Shown: piece by piece, positions 27,154 to 36,636 of the stretch
Position numbering within the stretch: position 1 is the stretch's first letter
How the letters are laid out: each line of letters starts with the position of its first letter
Source: Streptomyces sp. NRRL F-525
GTDB taxonomy: Bacteria > Actinomycetota > Actinomycetes > Streptomycetales > Streptomycetaceae
Length of the DNA: 64,000 nucleotides
Direction: 5' to 3'
NCBI RefSeq assembly: GCF_000716605.1
Contig: NZ_JNXE01000050.1
Location: 1-64,000, forward strand
Made by a program: the position numbers and the translations under genes
Notes under the pieces: generated by a model
The model's database searches: none
What the model saw: only the letters and a program-made list of their open reading frames with translations
Told to the model about the DNA's origin: nothing

Positions 27154-27804
27154 TCAGGTGCGAAGCACGGGCGTGGCTCCCAGCCACCGCAGGACCGCGT
27201 CCGTGCCGCTCCTGGCGTCCAACTTGGCATAGATGTTGCTGAGGTTGTTGCGCACGGTCTTCTCGCTCAGCCGTAATCGCTGCCCGATCTGCTGAGCGCC
27301 CAGGCCGGTCGACAGCAGTTCCATGATCTGCTGCTCGCGGGGCGAGAGCAGCGCGCGCAGCCGCTCCATCGCGTCGTCGGTCGCGGCCATCCGCCGGGCC
27401 CCCTCGCGCAGGGCGGCGGTCGCCGACGGGGAGAGGTAGGTGTGCCCGACGGTGGCCGCCACCATCGCCGAGGACATCATCTCGGGGCAGTGGTCGCCCT
27501 CGACCAGATAGCCCGCTCCGGCCCGGAACACCTCGACCACCGCTTCGGTGTCCCGGCGCGGACTGACCACGACCGCCGGGACCCGCCGGGTGCGGAGAAC
27601 CTCCAGCAGCCCCGGAAAGGACGCGGCCGGATCCTCGCAGTGCAGCACGACGACGTCCGCCGCGGTCTCCGCCAACCCCTCGTAGGGCGGGGGGACATGC
27701 ACCACACGGTCCACGTACGGATCGTCCGGGGGCGGCCAGTTCTCGTGCGGCCAGGTGACCCCCGCAGAGGCCACGGCAACCACGAGTCGCTCGGAGGATC
27801 GCAC
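27154..27804 (-). CDS. LuxR-family response-regulator-like transcription factor
   Basis: DNA-binding regulator of 216 residues. The C-terminal LuxR helix-turn-helix is clear (LSPREQQIMELLSTGLG, then SEKTVRNNLSNIYAKL, residues about 148-205). The N-terminal half resembles a receiver domain but lacks an obvious phosphorylatable Asp in the usual place: the strand reads ADVVVLHCEDPAASF, and the family Asp-Asp pair after beta-1 is missing. It may be an atypical, non-phosphorylated regulator. GTG 27804 is preceded by GGAAGGA. It is convergent with the two secreted paralogues and separated by 41 bases; it may control them but nothing proves it. Confidence 0.85.
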   Translation of the reverse strand: MRSSERLVVAVASAGVTWPHENWPPPDDPYVDRVVHVPPPYEGLAETAADVVVLHCEDPAASFPGLLEVLRTRRVPAVVVSPRRDTEAVVEVFRAGAGYLVEGDHCPEMMSSAMVAATVGHTYLSPSATAALREGARRMAATDDAMERLRALLSPREQQIMELLSTGLGAQQIGQRLRLSEKTVRNNLSNIYAKLDARSGTDAVLRWLGATPVLRT

Positions 27805-27912
27805 TTCGGAGGTCCTTCCGCCGGAGCCAAAACGTCCGTACGTCCGTACATACGCGGCTCGGCGTAACCGTGTTCAAACAGGCCGTGATCAAAGTCGTGA
27901 TGAGAGTCGCGC

Positions 27913-28836
27913 TCAGAGCAGCGGCCCCACCTCGGTCCCGAACGCGCTGATCTGGTCGGTGAGTTCGGCCCGGTCACGGCAGCGGAACCGCACCTGGATC
28001 TGGTCCACGCCCATCGCCTCGTAGGCACCCAGGGACTCCGCGAGAACCTCGGGCGCCCCGCTGAGCGTGCGCCGCCCGACCTCCCACCCCGGATCGCCCA
28101 CGTACAGCGGCTCGGTGATGGCCCCGAACACGAACGGCCCCTGGATGGACGCCTCTTCACGCAGGCGCCGTATCCGCTCGATCTGCGCGGGCAGCTTGTC
28201 GCGCGGGTCGCCCTGCGGCAGCCAGCCGTCCGCCTTGAGCGCGGCCCGGCGTACGGCGGCGGGGGACGATCCTCCGACCCAGAGCGGGACGTGTTCCTGC
28301 GCGGGCCGGGGCCGCTGCCCGAGCCCCTCGAAGTCGTACAACTTGCCGTGGTGCTCGGGGAATTCGTCCGGCCCGAGCGCGGCACGCAACGCGTCGATGG
28401 ACTCGTCGAGGACCGGCCCGCGCCGCTCGAAGTCCACCCCCAGCGCCTCGAACTCCTCCCGCACGTGCCCGGCGCCGACCCCGAGGATCAGCCGGCCCCC
28501 GCTGAGGTGGTCGAGGGTGGCGTACTGCTTGGCGTTGAGCAGGGGGTGCCGTAGGCCTACGACCGCCACATGGCTGAGGAGTTGGACGCGTTCGGTGACG
28601 CCCGCGAGGAAGGAGAGGGTGGCGACGGGGTCGTACCAGATCGTGCTCATGGCGGCGGCGAGGCGGCGCGGGACGCCGACGTGGTCGCAGCCCGCGATGT
28701 AGGCGAAGCCCGAACGGTCGGCGGCCCGCGCGATCCCGACGAGGTCGGCGGGGCCCGCGTCGGCCTCCCAGGGCTCGGCGTAGATGGTGCTCTGGGACTG
28801 GACAGGCAGCTGCAACCCGTAGGCGAGGCCGCTCAC
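27913..28836 (-). CDS. LLM class F420-dependent oxidoreductase
   Basis: Luciferase-like oxidoreductase of 307 residues from the F420-using branch. The motif series includes GFAYIAGCDHVGVP, LSGGRLILGVGAGHVREEFEALGV (a signature of F420-dependent LLM enzymes) and VPLWVGGSSPAAVRRAA. GTG 28836 overlaps the stop of the amidohydrolase gene as GTGA, so the two are translationally coupled. The frame continues far upstream, but that is only the shadow of the amidohydrolase gene. The operon is controlled by the palindrome at 30108. Likely role: a redox step in the same pathway as the LLM at 23338. Confidence 0.9.
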   Translation of the reverse strand: MSGLAYGLQLPVQSQSTIYAEPWEADAGPADLVGIARAADRSGFAYIAGCDHVGVPRRLAAAMSTIWYDPVATLSFLAGVTERVQLLSHVAVVGLRHPLLNAKQYATLDHLSGGRLILGVGAGHVREEFEALGVDFERRGPVLDESIDALRAALGPDEFPEHHGKLYDFEGLGQRPRPAQEHVPLWVGGSSPAAVRRAALKADGWLPQGDPRDKLPAQIERIRRLREEASIQGPFVFGAITEPLYVGDPGWEVGRRTLSGAPEVLAESLGAYEAMGVDQIQVRFRCRDRAELTDQISAFGTEVGPLL

Positions 28837-30086
28837 TTGGGGCCCTCCCACAGTCCGTCCGGTGTCAGCCCGAGCAGCTCGATCGCGTTGCCTCGTACGA
28901 TCCGTTCGACCACGTCCGGTGCCAGGTGACCCATCTGTGCCTCGCCGACCTCGCGGGACTTGGGCCAAGTGGAGTCGGAGTGGGGGTAGTCGGTCTCGTA
29001 GAGGACGTTCCCGACGCCGATCGAGTCGAGGTTCTTCAGGCCGAACGCGTCGTCGAAGAAGCAGCCGTAGACGTGCTCGGTGAAGAGTTCGGACGGCGGG
29101 CGGTGGACCTTGTCGGCGACGCCGCCCCAGGCGCGGTTCTCCTCCCAGACGACGTCGGCGCGCTCCAGGATGTAGGGGATCCAGCCGATCTGGCCCTCGG
29201 CGTACATGACCTTGAGGTCCGGGAAGCGCTCGAACTTGCCGCTCATCAGCCAATCCACCATCGAGTAGCAGCAGTTGGCGAAGGTGATCGTGGAGCCGAC
29301 GGCGGGCGGCGCGTCCGCCGAGGTCGACGGCATCCGGCTGCTGGAGCCGATGTGCATGGCGATGACCGTGCCGGTCTCGGCGCAGGCGGCGAGGAACGGG
29401 TCCCAGTCGTCGGTGTGGATGGAGGGCAGGCCGAGGTGCGGGGGTATCTCGGAGAAGGCGACGGCGCGGGTGCCGCGGGCCGCGTTGCGGCGGACCTCCG
29501 CGGCGGCCAACTCCGGGTCCCACAACGGGATGAGAGGCAGTGGTATCAGGCGGCCGTTCGCGTCGGGGCCGCACCACTCCTCCACCATCCAGTCGTTGTA
29601 GGCGCGGACGCAGAGCAGGCCGAGTTCGCGGTCGGCGGCCTCGGTGAACGTCTGGCCGCAGAAGCGGGGGAAGGTGGGGAAACACAGGGCGGACTGGACG
29701 TGGTTGACGTCCATGTCGGCGAGCCGGGACGGGACGTCGTACGAGCCCGGACGCATCTGCTCGTAAGTGATGACTTCGAGCTTGATCTCGTCCCTGCTGT
29801 AGCCGACGGCGGTGTCGAGGCGGGTGAGGGGGCGGTGCAGATCCTCGTAGACCCACCAGTCGCCGATGGGTCCGTCGTCGCCGGGCTCACCCATCACGGG
29901 CTTGAACCGCCCGCCGAGGAACGTCATTTCCTTCAGCGGCGCGCGGACGATGCGAGGGCCGGTGTCCAGGTACTTCTTGGGCAGCCGGTGCTGCCAGACG
30001 TCGGCGGGCTCCACGGTGTGGTCGTCGACGGAGATGATCAGCGGGAGGGTGGCCTGGTCGGTTTCCTGGGGGTTCTGGGTGTCCAT
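28833..30086 (-). CDS. Amidohydrolase-2 (PF04909-type) family protein
   Basis: TIM-barrel metal hydrolase or decarboxylase of 417 residues related to ACMS decarboxylase and 2-pyrone dicarboxylate hydrolase. Instead of HxH near the start it shows SVDDHTVEP; later motifs include IAMHIGSSS, LKVMYAEGQIGWIPY and ETDYPHSDSTWP, the last being the family metal-site Asp. Many actinobacterial relatives sit in steroid and aromatic catabolic clusters. I start at ATG 30086; GTG 30095 is nine bases upstream and neither has a clear ribosome site. The operator at 30108-30122 is only 21 bases upstream, so a leaderless or very short-leader mRNA is likely. Confidence 0.87.
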   Translation of the reverse strand: MDTQNPQETDQATLPLIISVDDHTVEPADVWQHRLPKKYLDTGPRIVRAPLKEMTFLGGRFKPVMGEPGDDGPIGDWWVYEDLHRPLTRLDTAVGYSRDEIKLEVITYEQMRPGSYDVPSRLADMDVNHVQSALCFPTFPRFCGQTFTEAADRELGLLCVRAYNDWMVEEWCGPDANGRLIPLPLIPLWDPELAAAEVRRNAARGTRAVAFSEIPPHLGLPSIHTDDWDPFLAACAETGTVIAMHIGSSSRMPSTSADAPPAVGSTITFANCCYSMVDWLMSGKFERFPDLKVMYAEGQIGWIPYILERADVVWEENRAWGGVADKVHRPPSELFTEHVYGCFFDDAFGLKNLDSIGVGNVLYETDYPHSDSTWPKSREVGEAQMGHLAPDVVERIVRGNAIELLGLTPDGLWEGPK

Positions 30087-30107
30087 GGCGCTCACGGTAG
30101 CGCCGAT

Positions 30108-30122
30108 CTGACGACCCGTCAG
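30108..30122. promoter_or_regulatory. Catabolic operator copy 5 (CTGACG-ACC-CGTCAG)
   Basis: Perfect 6-3-6 palindrome upstream of the amidohydrolase/LLM operon, in the gap shared with the divergent afsR gene. It is 21 bases from the amidohydrolase ATG and 174 bases from the afsR ATG, so it should act on the former. Confidence 0.75.
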
Positions 30123-30296
30123 CTAGCTGGATCCGGGTTCGGGGTGCTCGGTTCTGTGCGGACTTGTGCGCAGGCCGTGTGAGGGCCTTGTGATATCCCG
30201 CGCGGCCAGGTGTGAGCGGTGTCTCCGAGAGCTGACGCATCCGCCGCGGACAAGGCAAACTGTCGTAGTTAACAGGCTTGCCTAGGGGGAACGGCG

Positions 30297-33252
30297 ATGG
30301 ACGGTGGACCGCGAGTACCGGAGCAGCGGCGCCCCGGGTCCGGCTCGGAGGAGTCGACCGCGCTGCGCTTCAGCGTGCTCGGTCCGGTACGTGCCTGGCG
30401 GGGCCCTGTTGCGCTGAACACGGGCTCGCCGCAGCAACGCGCCCTGCTGGCCGCGCTGTTGCTCCGCGAGGGCCGCACGGCGACCGCCGGTGAGCTGATC
30501 GACGCCCTATGGGGCGACGACCCTCCGTCGCAGGCGCTGGCCGCGGTGCGGACGTACGCGTCCCGGCTGCGCAAGGCGCTGGACGCCGGGGTGCTGGTCA
30601 GCGAGTCGGGCGGGTACGCCGTACGGGGCCTGCCCGAGGGCGCGTTGGACGTGGCCGAGGTCCACGACCTGGCGAACGAGGCGGAGAAGGCGAAGTCGGC
30701 GGGTGACCTGTGCCATGCGCGGGACCTGCTGGGCCGGGCGCTCGCGCTGTGGGACGGCGAGCCGCTGGCCGGACTCCCGGGGCCCTACGCGGAGGCGCAG
30801 CGCGTCCGCCTGGAGGAGTGGCGGCTCCAACTCCTCGAATCCCGGCTCGACATGGACCTGGAGCAGGGCTGCCACGCGGAGGCCGTCAGCGAGTTGACCG
30901 CCCTCACCGCGGCCCACCCGCTCCGCGAACGTCTCCGCGAGCTGCTGATGCTCGCCCTGTACCGCTCCGGCCGCCAGGCGGAGGCCCTGGCCGTGTACGC
31001 GGACACCCGGCGCCTGCTCGCCGACGAGCTGGGCGTGGACCCGCGCCCCGGCCTGCGCGAACTCCAGAACCGCATCCTCCAGGCCGACCCGGGCCTCGCG
31101 GAGCCCTCCGCCCCGGCGGCGGAGACCGTGGCGGCCCCGGTCCGCCCCCATCAACTCCCGGCGACGGTCCCGGACTTCACGGGCCGCGTGTCCTTCGTGT
31201 CCGAGCTGAGCGATGTCCTGGCCTCGGCGGAGGGCCGCGTGATGGCGGTGTCGGCGCTGGCGGGAATCGGCGGCGTCGGCAAGACGACCCTCGCGGTCCA
31301 CGTGGCGCACCAGGCCCGATCCGCCTTCCCCGACGGGCAGTTGTACGTCGACCTCCAGGGCGCGGGCTCCCGCGCCGCCGAACCCGAGACCGTACTGGGC
31401 GCGTTCCTGCGGGCGTTGGGCACCCCGGACTCCGCGATACCCGACTCCCTGGAGGAGCGGTCCGCGCTGTACCGGTCGGTGCTGGACGGCCGCCGGGTGC
31501 TGGTCCTGCTGGACAACGCGCGGGACGCGGCCCAGGTACGTCCCCTCCTCCCCGGCATGGAGGGCTGCGCGGCGCTGGTGACCTCCCGTGTGCGGATGGT
31601 GGACCTCGCCGGGGCGCATCTCATCGACCTCGACGTGATGTCCCCCGAGGAGGCGCTGCAGCTCTTCACGAAGATCGTCGGCGCCGAACGCGTCGCCGCC
31701 GAACGGGAATCGGCCCTGGACGTGGTGGCGGCCTGCGGCTTCCTGCCCCTCGCCATCCGCATCGCGGCCTCCCGCCTCGCGGCCCGCCGCACCTGGACGG
31801 TCTCGGTCCTCGCCGCCAAACTCGCCGACGAACGCCGGAGGTTGGACGAGCTCCAGGCCGGCGACCTCGCCGTGAAGGCCACCTTCGAGCTGGGATACGG
31901 CCAGTTGGAGCCGGCCCAGGCGCGAGCCTTCCGTCTGCTGGGCCTGGCGGACGGCCCGGACATCTCCCTCGCGGCGGCCGCGGCGGTGCTGGACCTCCCG
32001 GTCGAGGACACGGAAGACGTGCTGGAATCCCTCGTAGACACGTCACTTGTGGAATCGGCGGCTCCCGGGCGGTACCGGTACCACGATCTGGTGCGGCTCT
32101 ACGCGCGTGCGTGTGCCGAGCGGGACGAGTCGTCGCCGACGGAGCGGGGGGCCGCGCTCTCGCGGTTGCTGGACTTCTATCTGGCGACGGCGGCGGGGGT
32201 CTACGCGATCGAACGCCCCGGGGACCGGCTGGTGGACCACCTGGAGCCGACCGCCGTCGAGGGCCTGACGTTCGCGAACCGCCAAGCGGCGTGGGACTGG
32301 CTCTACTTGGAGGCCGTACCGCTGCTGGCGTGCGTACGGCAGTCGACCGAGAAATCCACCCTGCGCCGCGCGATCGATCTTCTGTGGGCGTCGGTCGACC
32401 TCGCCGAGTCGGGGGCCAACACGAAGGAGTACGAGACGGCCGCGGCGGCCCTGCGTGATGCCGCGCGGGCCGAGGGCGACGTGCGGGCGGAGGGACGCGC
32501 GTCGGTCGTGCTGAGCAACGCGCGCCTCTTCTCGGGGCTCTTCGACGTGGCGTACCGGGAGGCGCAGGAGGCGTTCCGGCTCGCGGAGACCACCGACGAC
32601 CTGCTGCCGTCGTGCTGGGCGGCGAACATCCTCGGCGGCATCGCCTTCTACCAGAACCGGCACCAGGACGCCGAGGACCACTTCGGCCGGGCCATCACGA
32701 AGTTCCGGCACTGCGGCGACATGGCGGGAGCGGCGGCCGCCCTCTGCAACCTGTCCCGGCTCCACCTCGCGACGGGCCGTGCCGAATCGGCGGTCGAGCT
32801 CGCCCGGCAGGGGGTCGACATCTACGAGAACCTCGGCCACTCCCTGCGGGGGGGCGAACGGGCACTACGCGCTCGGGATGGCCCTCGGCAAGACGGGCCA
32901 ACACGCCAACGCCGCCGAGCAGTTGGAGGAGGCCCTGCGGGTCTTCCGCTCCAGCCGCCAGCGCCTGTGGGAGGGCATGACGCTCTGCCGGCTCGCGGAG
33001 GTCGACCTCGACGCCCGCAGGCAGGCCAGCGCCGCGAGCAATGCCGAGATGGCGCTCACCGTCCTCAGGGGGATCGGCGGCGAGTGGCGGCGCGCGCATG
33101 TGCTCACCGTGCTGGGCAGGGCGCTGAACGGCATCGGGCACTCCGGGCGGGCCGAGGTCTGCTGGCGCGAGGCCCTGGAGATCTACGAGGGGCTGGACTC
33201 GCCGGAGGCCGCTCAGGTGCGCCTGCTCCTCACCCCGGTCCCGGCTTCCTAG
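30297..33252 (+). CDS. afsR: AfsR, SARP-family global regulator (frameshifted as read)
   Basis: Pleiotropic activator of antibiotic production; phosphorylated by AfsK and activating afsS in S. coelicolor. Order: OmpR-like winged helix (residues about 22-100, LRFSVLGPVRAW), BTAD (about 110-255), NB-ARC with P-loop GIGGVGKTTL near residue 323, then TPRs. The N-terminal MDGGPRVPEQRRPG and the immediate afsS neighbour support orthology. As read, a run of seven G at 32848-32854 shifts the frame: the first frame runs into a spurious Arg/Pro tail (stop 33401) and the true C-terminal TPRs (NGHYALGMALGKTGQH onward) continue in the next frame to 33252. Six G would give about 984 residues, close to known AfsR length. 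Start ATG 30297 after AGGGGGA. Confidence 0.92.
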
Positions 33253-33299
33253 GGCTCCTCCGCCGGGGCTCCCGCCGCCCGGCCGGGGTCCCGGGCGGC

Positions 33300-33321
33300 G
33301 TTCATCGTTCGTTTATCGCCG
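33300..33321 (+). promoter_or_regulatory. Putative AfsR-binding direct repeat in afsS promoter
   Basis: Two consecutive 11-base units, GTTCATCGTTC and GTTTATCGCCG, share GTT(C/T)ATCG and are followed about 15 bases later by a possible -10 (TTAGTC, 33337-33342). AfsR (and PhoP) are known to bind 11-bp direct repeats in the afsS promoter of S. coelicolor, and the position between afsR and afsS fits. The assignment is by pattern and location only. Confidence 0.5.
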
Positions 33322-33495
33322 CCCGGCACTCTTTCCTTAGTCGATCCGTCGCGTCGGGGGGCAGACGGACCGCCGGTGAGGTCGCCTTTTCCTGCATCTA
33401 GGGTGGGCGACCGAGTACCCGTCCGGTCATCCTCGGGGGAGTGACCGGACGGGTCTCTCACAGTTCCGACTTGCTCCAACAGGGGAGGCACCACC

Positions 33496-33693
33496 ATGAG
33501 CGACACCGAGAACGACACGGTCACGCCGGACAACACGCACGTCACCGACGAACCCGCCGGTGAGGAGATCACTCCGCTCAACACCCACGTGACCAGCAGC
33601 CCGATCAAGCCGCTGAACACCCACGTCACGGTGCTCGCGGACGACGGGACCGACACCCCGGACAACACCCACGTGACGTCCGAACCCAGCTAG
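33496..33693 (+). CDS. afsS: AfsS-like small repetitive regulatory protein
   Basis: Small acidic, soluble protein of 65 residues that in S. coelicolor is the AfsR target stimulating secondary metabolism. It contains four repeats around NTHVT: PDNTHVTDEP, PLNTHVTSSP, PLNTHVTVLA and PDNTHVTSEP. Known AfsS is about 63 residues with similar short repeats and lies directly downstream of afsR, as here. ATG 33496 is preceded by GGGGAGG. There is no signal peptide, no Cys and no membrane segment. A perfect hairpin terminator follows at 33715-33754. The alternative, a modified-peptide precursor, is less likely because no modifying enzyme is adjacent. Confidence 0.85.
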   Translation: MSDTENDTVTPDNTHVTDEPAGEEITPLNTHVTSSPIKPLNTHVTVLADDGTDTPDNTHVTSEPS

Positions 33694-33714
33694 ACCATCT
33701 CCCCAGCACGGGGG

Positions 33715-33754
33715 ATCGGCCGCGACGGCCCCGGGGGGAGCCGTCGCGGCCGAT
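33715..33754 (+). terminator. Hairpin terminator between afsS and the acyl-CoA ligase gene
   Basis: ATCGGCCGCGACGGC (33715-33729) and its exact reverse complement (33740-33754) enclose a 10-base loop. It lies 22 bases after the afsS stop and 9 bases before the stop of the convergent ligase gene, so it may end both transcripts. Confidence 0.75.
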
Positions 33755-33763
33755 GTGTGTCCA

Positions 33764-35356
33764 TCAGGGAGTGCGGATCCGCCCCCGCAACTCCCCCTTG
33801 ACCACCTTCCCGCTGGCGTTCCGGGGCAGCTCGCCCACGAACTCCACCACCCGCGGCACCTTGTAGTTCGCCATCTCCCGCCGCGCCCAGGCGATCAGGT
33901 CGTCGGCGGTCAGCGTCACGTCCGGCCGCCGTACGACGTACGCCTTGCCGACCTCGCCGAGCCGCGCGTCCGGTACGCCGATCACCGCCACGTCCGCGAC
34001 ATCGGGGTGGACGCCGAGGAGTTGCTCTATCTCCGCCGGGTACGCGTTGAAGCCGCCGACGATGAACATGTCCTTGATCCGGTCGGTGATCCGGAGATTG
34101 CCCTCGTCGTCCAGGACGCCGACGTCGCCGGTGCGCAGCCAGCCGTCCTCGCCCAGCACCTCGGCCGTGGCCGCCGCGTCCTCGTAGTAGCCGCGCATGA
34201 CGTTGAAGCCCCGGACCAGCACCTCGCCCGGGGTGCCGGGAGGCGCCTCCACCCGGACCTCGGTCCCCGGGATCGCCCGCCCCGACGTCGACGCGATGAC
34301 CGCAGGGTCGTCCCCGCGCCGGCACATCGTCACGATGCCGCTGGCCTCCGAGAGGCCGTACGCCGTGAGGACGGTCCCGACGCCCAGCTCGCCCCGCAAC
34401 CGTTCCACCAGCCGCAACGGCACCACCGCCGCGCCGGTCACCACGAGCCGCAGCGCCGAGAGGTCGTGCGCGTCCCGGGCGGGGTGGTCGAGGAGGGACT
34501 GGTGCAGGGTGGGCGGGCCCGGGAGGACCGACACCCGTTCCGCGGCGATGTTCGCGAGCACCGTGTCCACGTTGAACACCGGCTGCGGGATCATCGTCGC
34601 GCCCCGCATGAGGCAGGCGATCACGCCCGCCTTGTAGCCGAAGGTGTGGAAGAAGGGGTTCACGATCAGGTAGCGGTCGCCCTGCCGCAGCCCCGCCAGG
34701 TCGCTCCAGATCTCGTATCCCCGCAGCGTCTGCGCGTGCGTGATCACCGCGCCCTTGGGCCGGCCCGTCGTCCCCGACGTGAAGATGATGTCCGAGACCG
34801 ACGAACCGTCCAACTGCCCTTCGCGCTCACGGACTTCGGCCGCCGCGACCCCTTCCCCGCCCGCGAGGAAGTCCTTCCACGTACGGAAGTCGGCGGGCGC
34901 GTCATCGGCCAGCACCACCACCTGCTCCAGCGCCGGAAGCCCGGGCAGCGGACCGTCCCCGGCCCCCTCCCCCGCCGCGCGCCGCAGCGACGCCACGTAC
35001 GACGTCCCCAGGAACGTCCCGGTCACGAACAGCAACCGCGCCCCGCTGCCGCGCAGCACATACGCGGCCTCGCTCCCCTTGAACCGCGTGTTCAGCGGCA
35101 CCAGCACCGCGCCCGCCGACACCGCGCCCAGCGCCGAGACGATCCAGTCCGTCGAGTTGGGCGCCCAGATGCCCACCCGATCGCCGACCTCGACCCCGGC
35201 GGCGATGCAGGCGGCCGCCGCGCGTTCCACCCGGGCGCCCAGCTCGGCGTACGAGATCCGCGTCCGGCCCTCCACCACCGCCTCGGCGTCCGCGTACCGT
35301 TCCGCGGCCGAGCGCACCAGGCCCGGGACGGTGTCCCACTCCACGTCTCCGCCCAT
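33764..35356 (-). CDS. Acyl-CoA synthetase (AMP-forming, FadD3/FadD17-like class)
   Basis: ANL-superfamily ligase of 530 residues that activates a carboxylic acid to its CoA thioester via an acyl-adenylate. The P-loop-like FTSGTTGRPKGA, the Y-G-L-S-E block, GWLRTGDVG with the ATP-ribose Asp, and C-terminal PRNASGKVVK with the catalytic Lys are all visible. ATG 35356 has GGGGAGG upstream; the frame runs to 35449 but passes over the operators. It diverges from the lipid-transfer gene at 35455, with two palindromes in between. By context it activates a side chain or ring-derived acid. Class assignment to FadD3 or FadD17 is a guess. Confidence 0.92.
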   Translation of the reverse strand: MGGDVEWDTVPGLVRSAAERYADAEAVVEGRTRISYAELGARVERAAAACIAAGVEVGDRVGIWAPNSTDWIVSALGAVSAGAVLVPLNTRFKGSEAAYVLRGSGARLLFVTGTFLGTSYVASLRRAAGEGAGDGPLPGLPALEQVVVLADDAPADFRTWKDFLAGGEGVAAAEVREREGQLDGSSVSDIIFTSGTTGRPKGAVITHAQTLRGYEIWSDLAGLRQGDRYLIVNPFFHTFGYKAGVIACLMRGATMIPQPVFNVDTVLANIAAERVSVLPGPPTLHQSLLDHPARDAHDLSALRLVVTGAAVVPLRLVERLRGELGVGTVLTAYGLSEASGIVTMCRRGDDPAVIASTSGRAIPGTEVRVEAPPGTPGEVLVRGFNVMRGYYEDAAATAEVLGEDGWLRTGDVGVLDDEGNLRITDRIKDMFIVGGFNAYPAEIEQLLGVHPDVADVAVIGVPDARLGEVGKAYVVRRPDVTLTADDLIAWARREMANYKVPRVVEFVGELPRNASGKVVKGELRGRIRTP

Positions 35357-35380
35357 GAACGGCCTCCCCACACCCACTAG

Positions 35381-35395
35381 CTGACTACCCGTCAG
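35381..35395. promoter_or_regulatory. Catabolic operator copy 6 (CTGACT-ACC-CGTCAG)
   Basis: Palindrome with one mismatch, nearer the acyl-CoA ligase start (24 bases from 35356). Centre spacing to copy 7 is 27 bases, the same as for the pair at 24506/24533. Confidence 0.65.
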
Positions 35396-35407
35396 ATTAG
35401 CTGTAGC

Positions 35408-35422
35408 CTGACGCCCTGTCAG
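35408..35422. promoter_or_regulatory. Catabolic operator copy 7 (CTGACG-CCC-TGTCAG)
   Basis: Palindrome with one mismatch, 32 bases upstream of the lipid-transfer gene start at 35455. Together with copy 6 it would let one repressor control both divergent operons. Confidence 0.68.
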
Positions 35423-35454
35423 CAGCCCCGGTGTCACGCGGAGGTGCACAGAGC

Positions 35455-36618
35455 ATGGCCGGACAGCACATGGCGGGACTGAAGGACGCGACCGCGATCG
35501 TCGGCATCGGACAGACCTCCTTCGCCAAGCAACTCCCCGAGGACGAACGGACCTTGGCGTGTCGTGCCGTCCTCGCCGCCCTCGACGACGCGGGCATCGC
35601 CCCGAGCGAGGTCGACGCCCTCGCCTCCTACACGATGGAGGAGACGGACGAGGTCGAGCTGGCGAAGGCCGTCGGCTTCGGGGACCTGACCTTCTTCAGC
35701 AAGATCGGTTACGGGGGCGGGGGTTCATGCGCGACCGTCGCCCACCTCGCCACCGCCATCGCCGCCGGACAGGCGACGGTCGGCGTGGCCTGGCGGTCCC
35801 GGAAGCGCGGCAGCGGGGCGAGACCGTGGACCAACACGACCCGCCAACTCCCCACCCCCGCCCAGTGGACCCGCCCCTTCGGCCTCCTCCGGCCGGCGGA
35901 CGAGATAGCCATGCTCACGCGCCGCTACATGTACGAGTACGGCGCGACCCGCGACCACTTGTTCAACGTCGCCCTCGCCTGCCGGAACAGGGCCAACCAG
36001 AACCCGGCCGCGATCATGTACGACCGCCCGCTCACCCGCGAGATGTACATGACCTCCCGCTGGATCAGCGAACCCCTCTGCCTCTTCGACAACTGCCTCG
36101 AGACCGACGGGGCGTTGGCCTGCGTGGTCGTCTCCCGCGAACGCGCCCGCGACTGTCGGCGCACCCCCGTCTACGTCCACTCCGCCGCCCAGGGCCTCCC
36201 CGCCCAGCACCACGGCATGGTCAACTACTGGAACGACGACCCCCTCACCGGACCCGCCTGGACCGCGGCCCGACACCTGTGGAAACACGCCGACTTCACC
36301 CCGCAGGACGTCGATGTCGCCCAGATCTACGACGCGTTCACCGCCCTCGTCCCGCTCTCCCTGGAGGGCTACGGCTTCTGCGGACGGGGGGAAGGGGGTG
36401 CCTTCACGGAGGGGGGCGCCCTGGAGATCGGCGGCCAACTCCCCCTCAACACCGGCGGAGGCGGCCTCTCCGAGGCGTACGTCCACGGCTTCAACCTGAT
36501 CAACGAGGGCGTACGGCAGTTGCGCGGCACCAGCACCGCCCAGGTCCCGGACGCCGCCACCTGTCTGGTGACGGCGGGCGAGGGCGTCCCCACCTCCGCC
36601 CTGCTGCTCACGAAGTGA
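35455..36618 (+). CDS. Thiolase-fold lipid-transfer protein (Ltp/SCP-x type)
   Basis: Thiolase-like protein of 387 residues. In steroid-degrading actinobacteria, Ltp proteins with a DUF35 partner act as retro-aldolases that cleave a side-chain beta-hydroxyacyl-CoA. Visible features: ATAIVGIGQTSFAKQ at the N-terminus, DNCLETDGALACVV, QIYDAFTALV and CGRGEGGAF, then LPLNTGGGGLSEAYVHG; the usual thiolase nucleophile Cys context is absent, as expected for the Ltp2 class. ATG 35455 follows GGAGGTG by 9 bases. It is followed by the DUF35 gene (18 bases) and a coupled enoyl-CoA hydratase, one operon under operators 6 and 7. Confidence 0.9.
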   Translation: MAGQHMAGLKDATAIVGIGQTSFAKQLPEDERTLACRAVLAALDDAGIAPSEVDALASYTMEETDEVELAKAVGFGDLTFFSKIGYGGGGSCATVAHLATAIAAGQATVGVAWRSRKRGSGARPWTNTTRQLPTPAQWTRPFGLLRPADEIAMLTRRYMYEYGATRDHLFNVALACRNRANQNPAAIMYDRPLTREMYMTSRWISEPLCLFDNCLETDGALACVVVSRERARDCRRTPVYVHSAAQGLPAQHHGMVNYWNDDPLTGPAWTAARHLWKHADFTPQDVDVAQIYDAFTALVPLSLEGYGFCGRGEGGAFTEGGALEIGGQLPLNTGGGGLSEAYVHGFNLINEGVRQLRGTSTAQVPDAATCLVTAGEGVPTSALLLTK

Positions 36619-36636
36619 AATGAGGAGTCGACCGCC

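Noticed and set aside
33496..33693. NTHVT-repeat peptide as a RiPP precursor
   Set aside because: No modifying, cyclase or protease gene is adjacent, and position directly after afsR with short repeats fits AfsS better.
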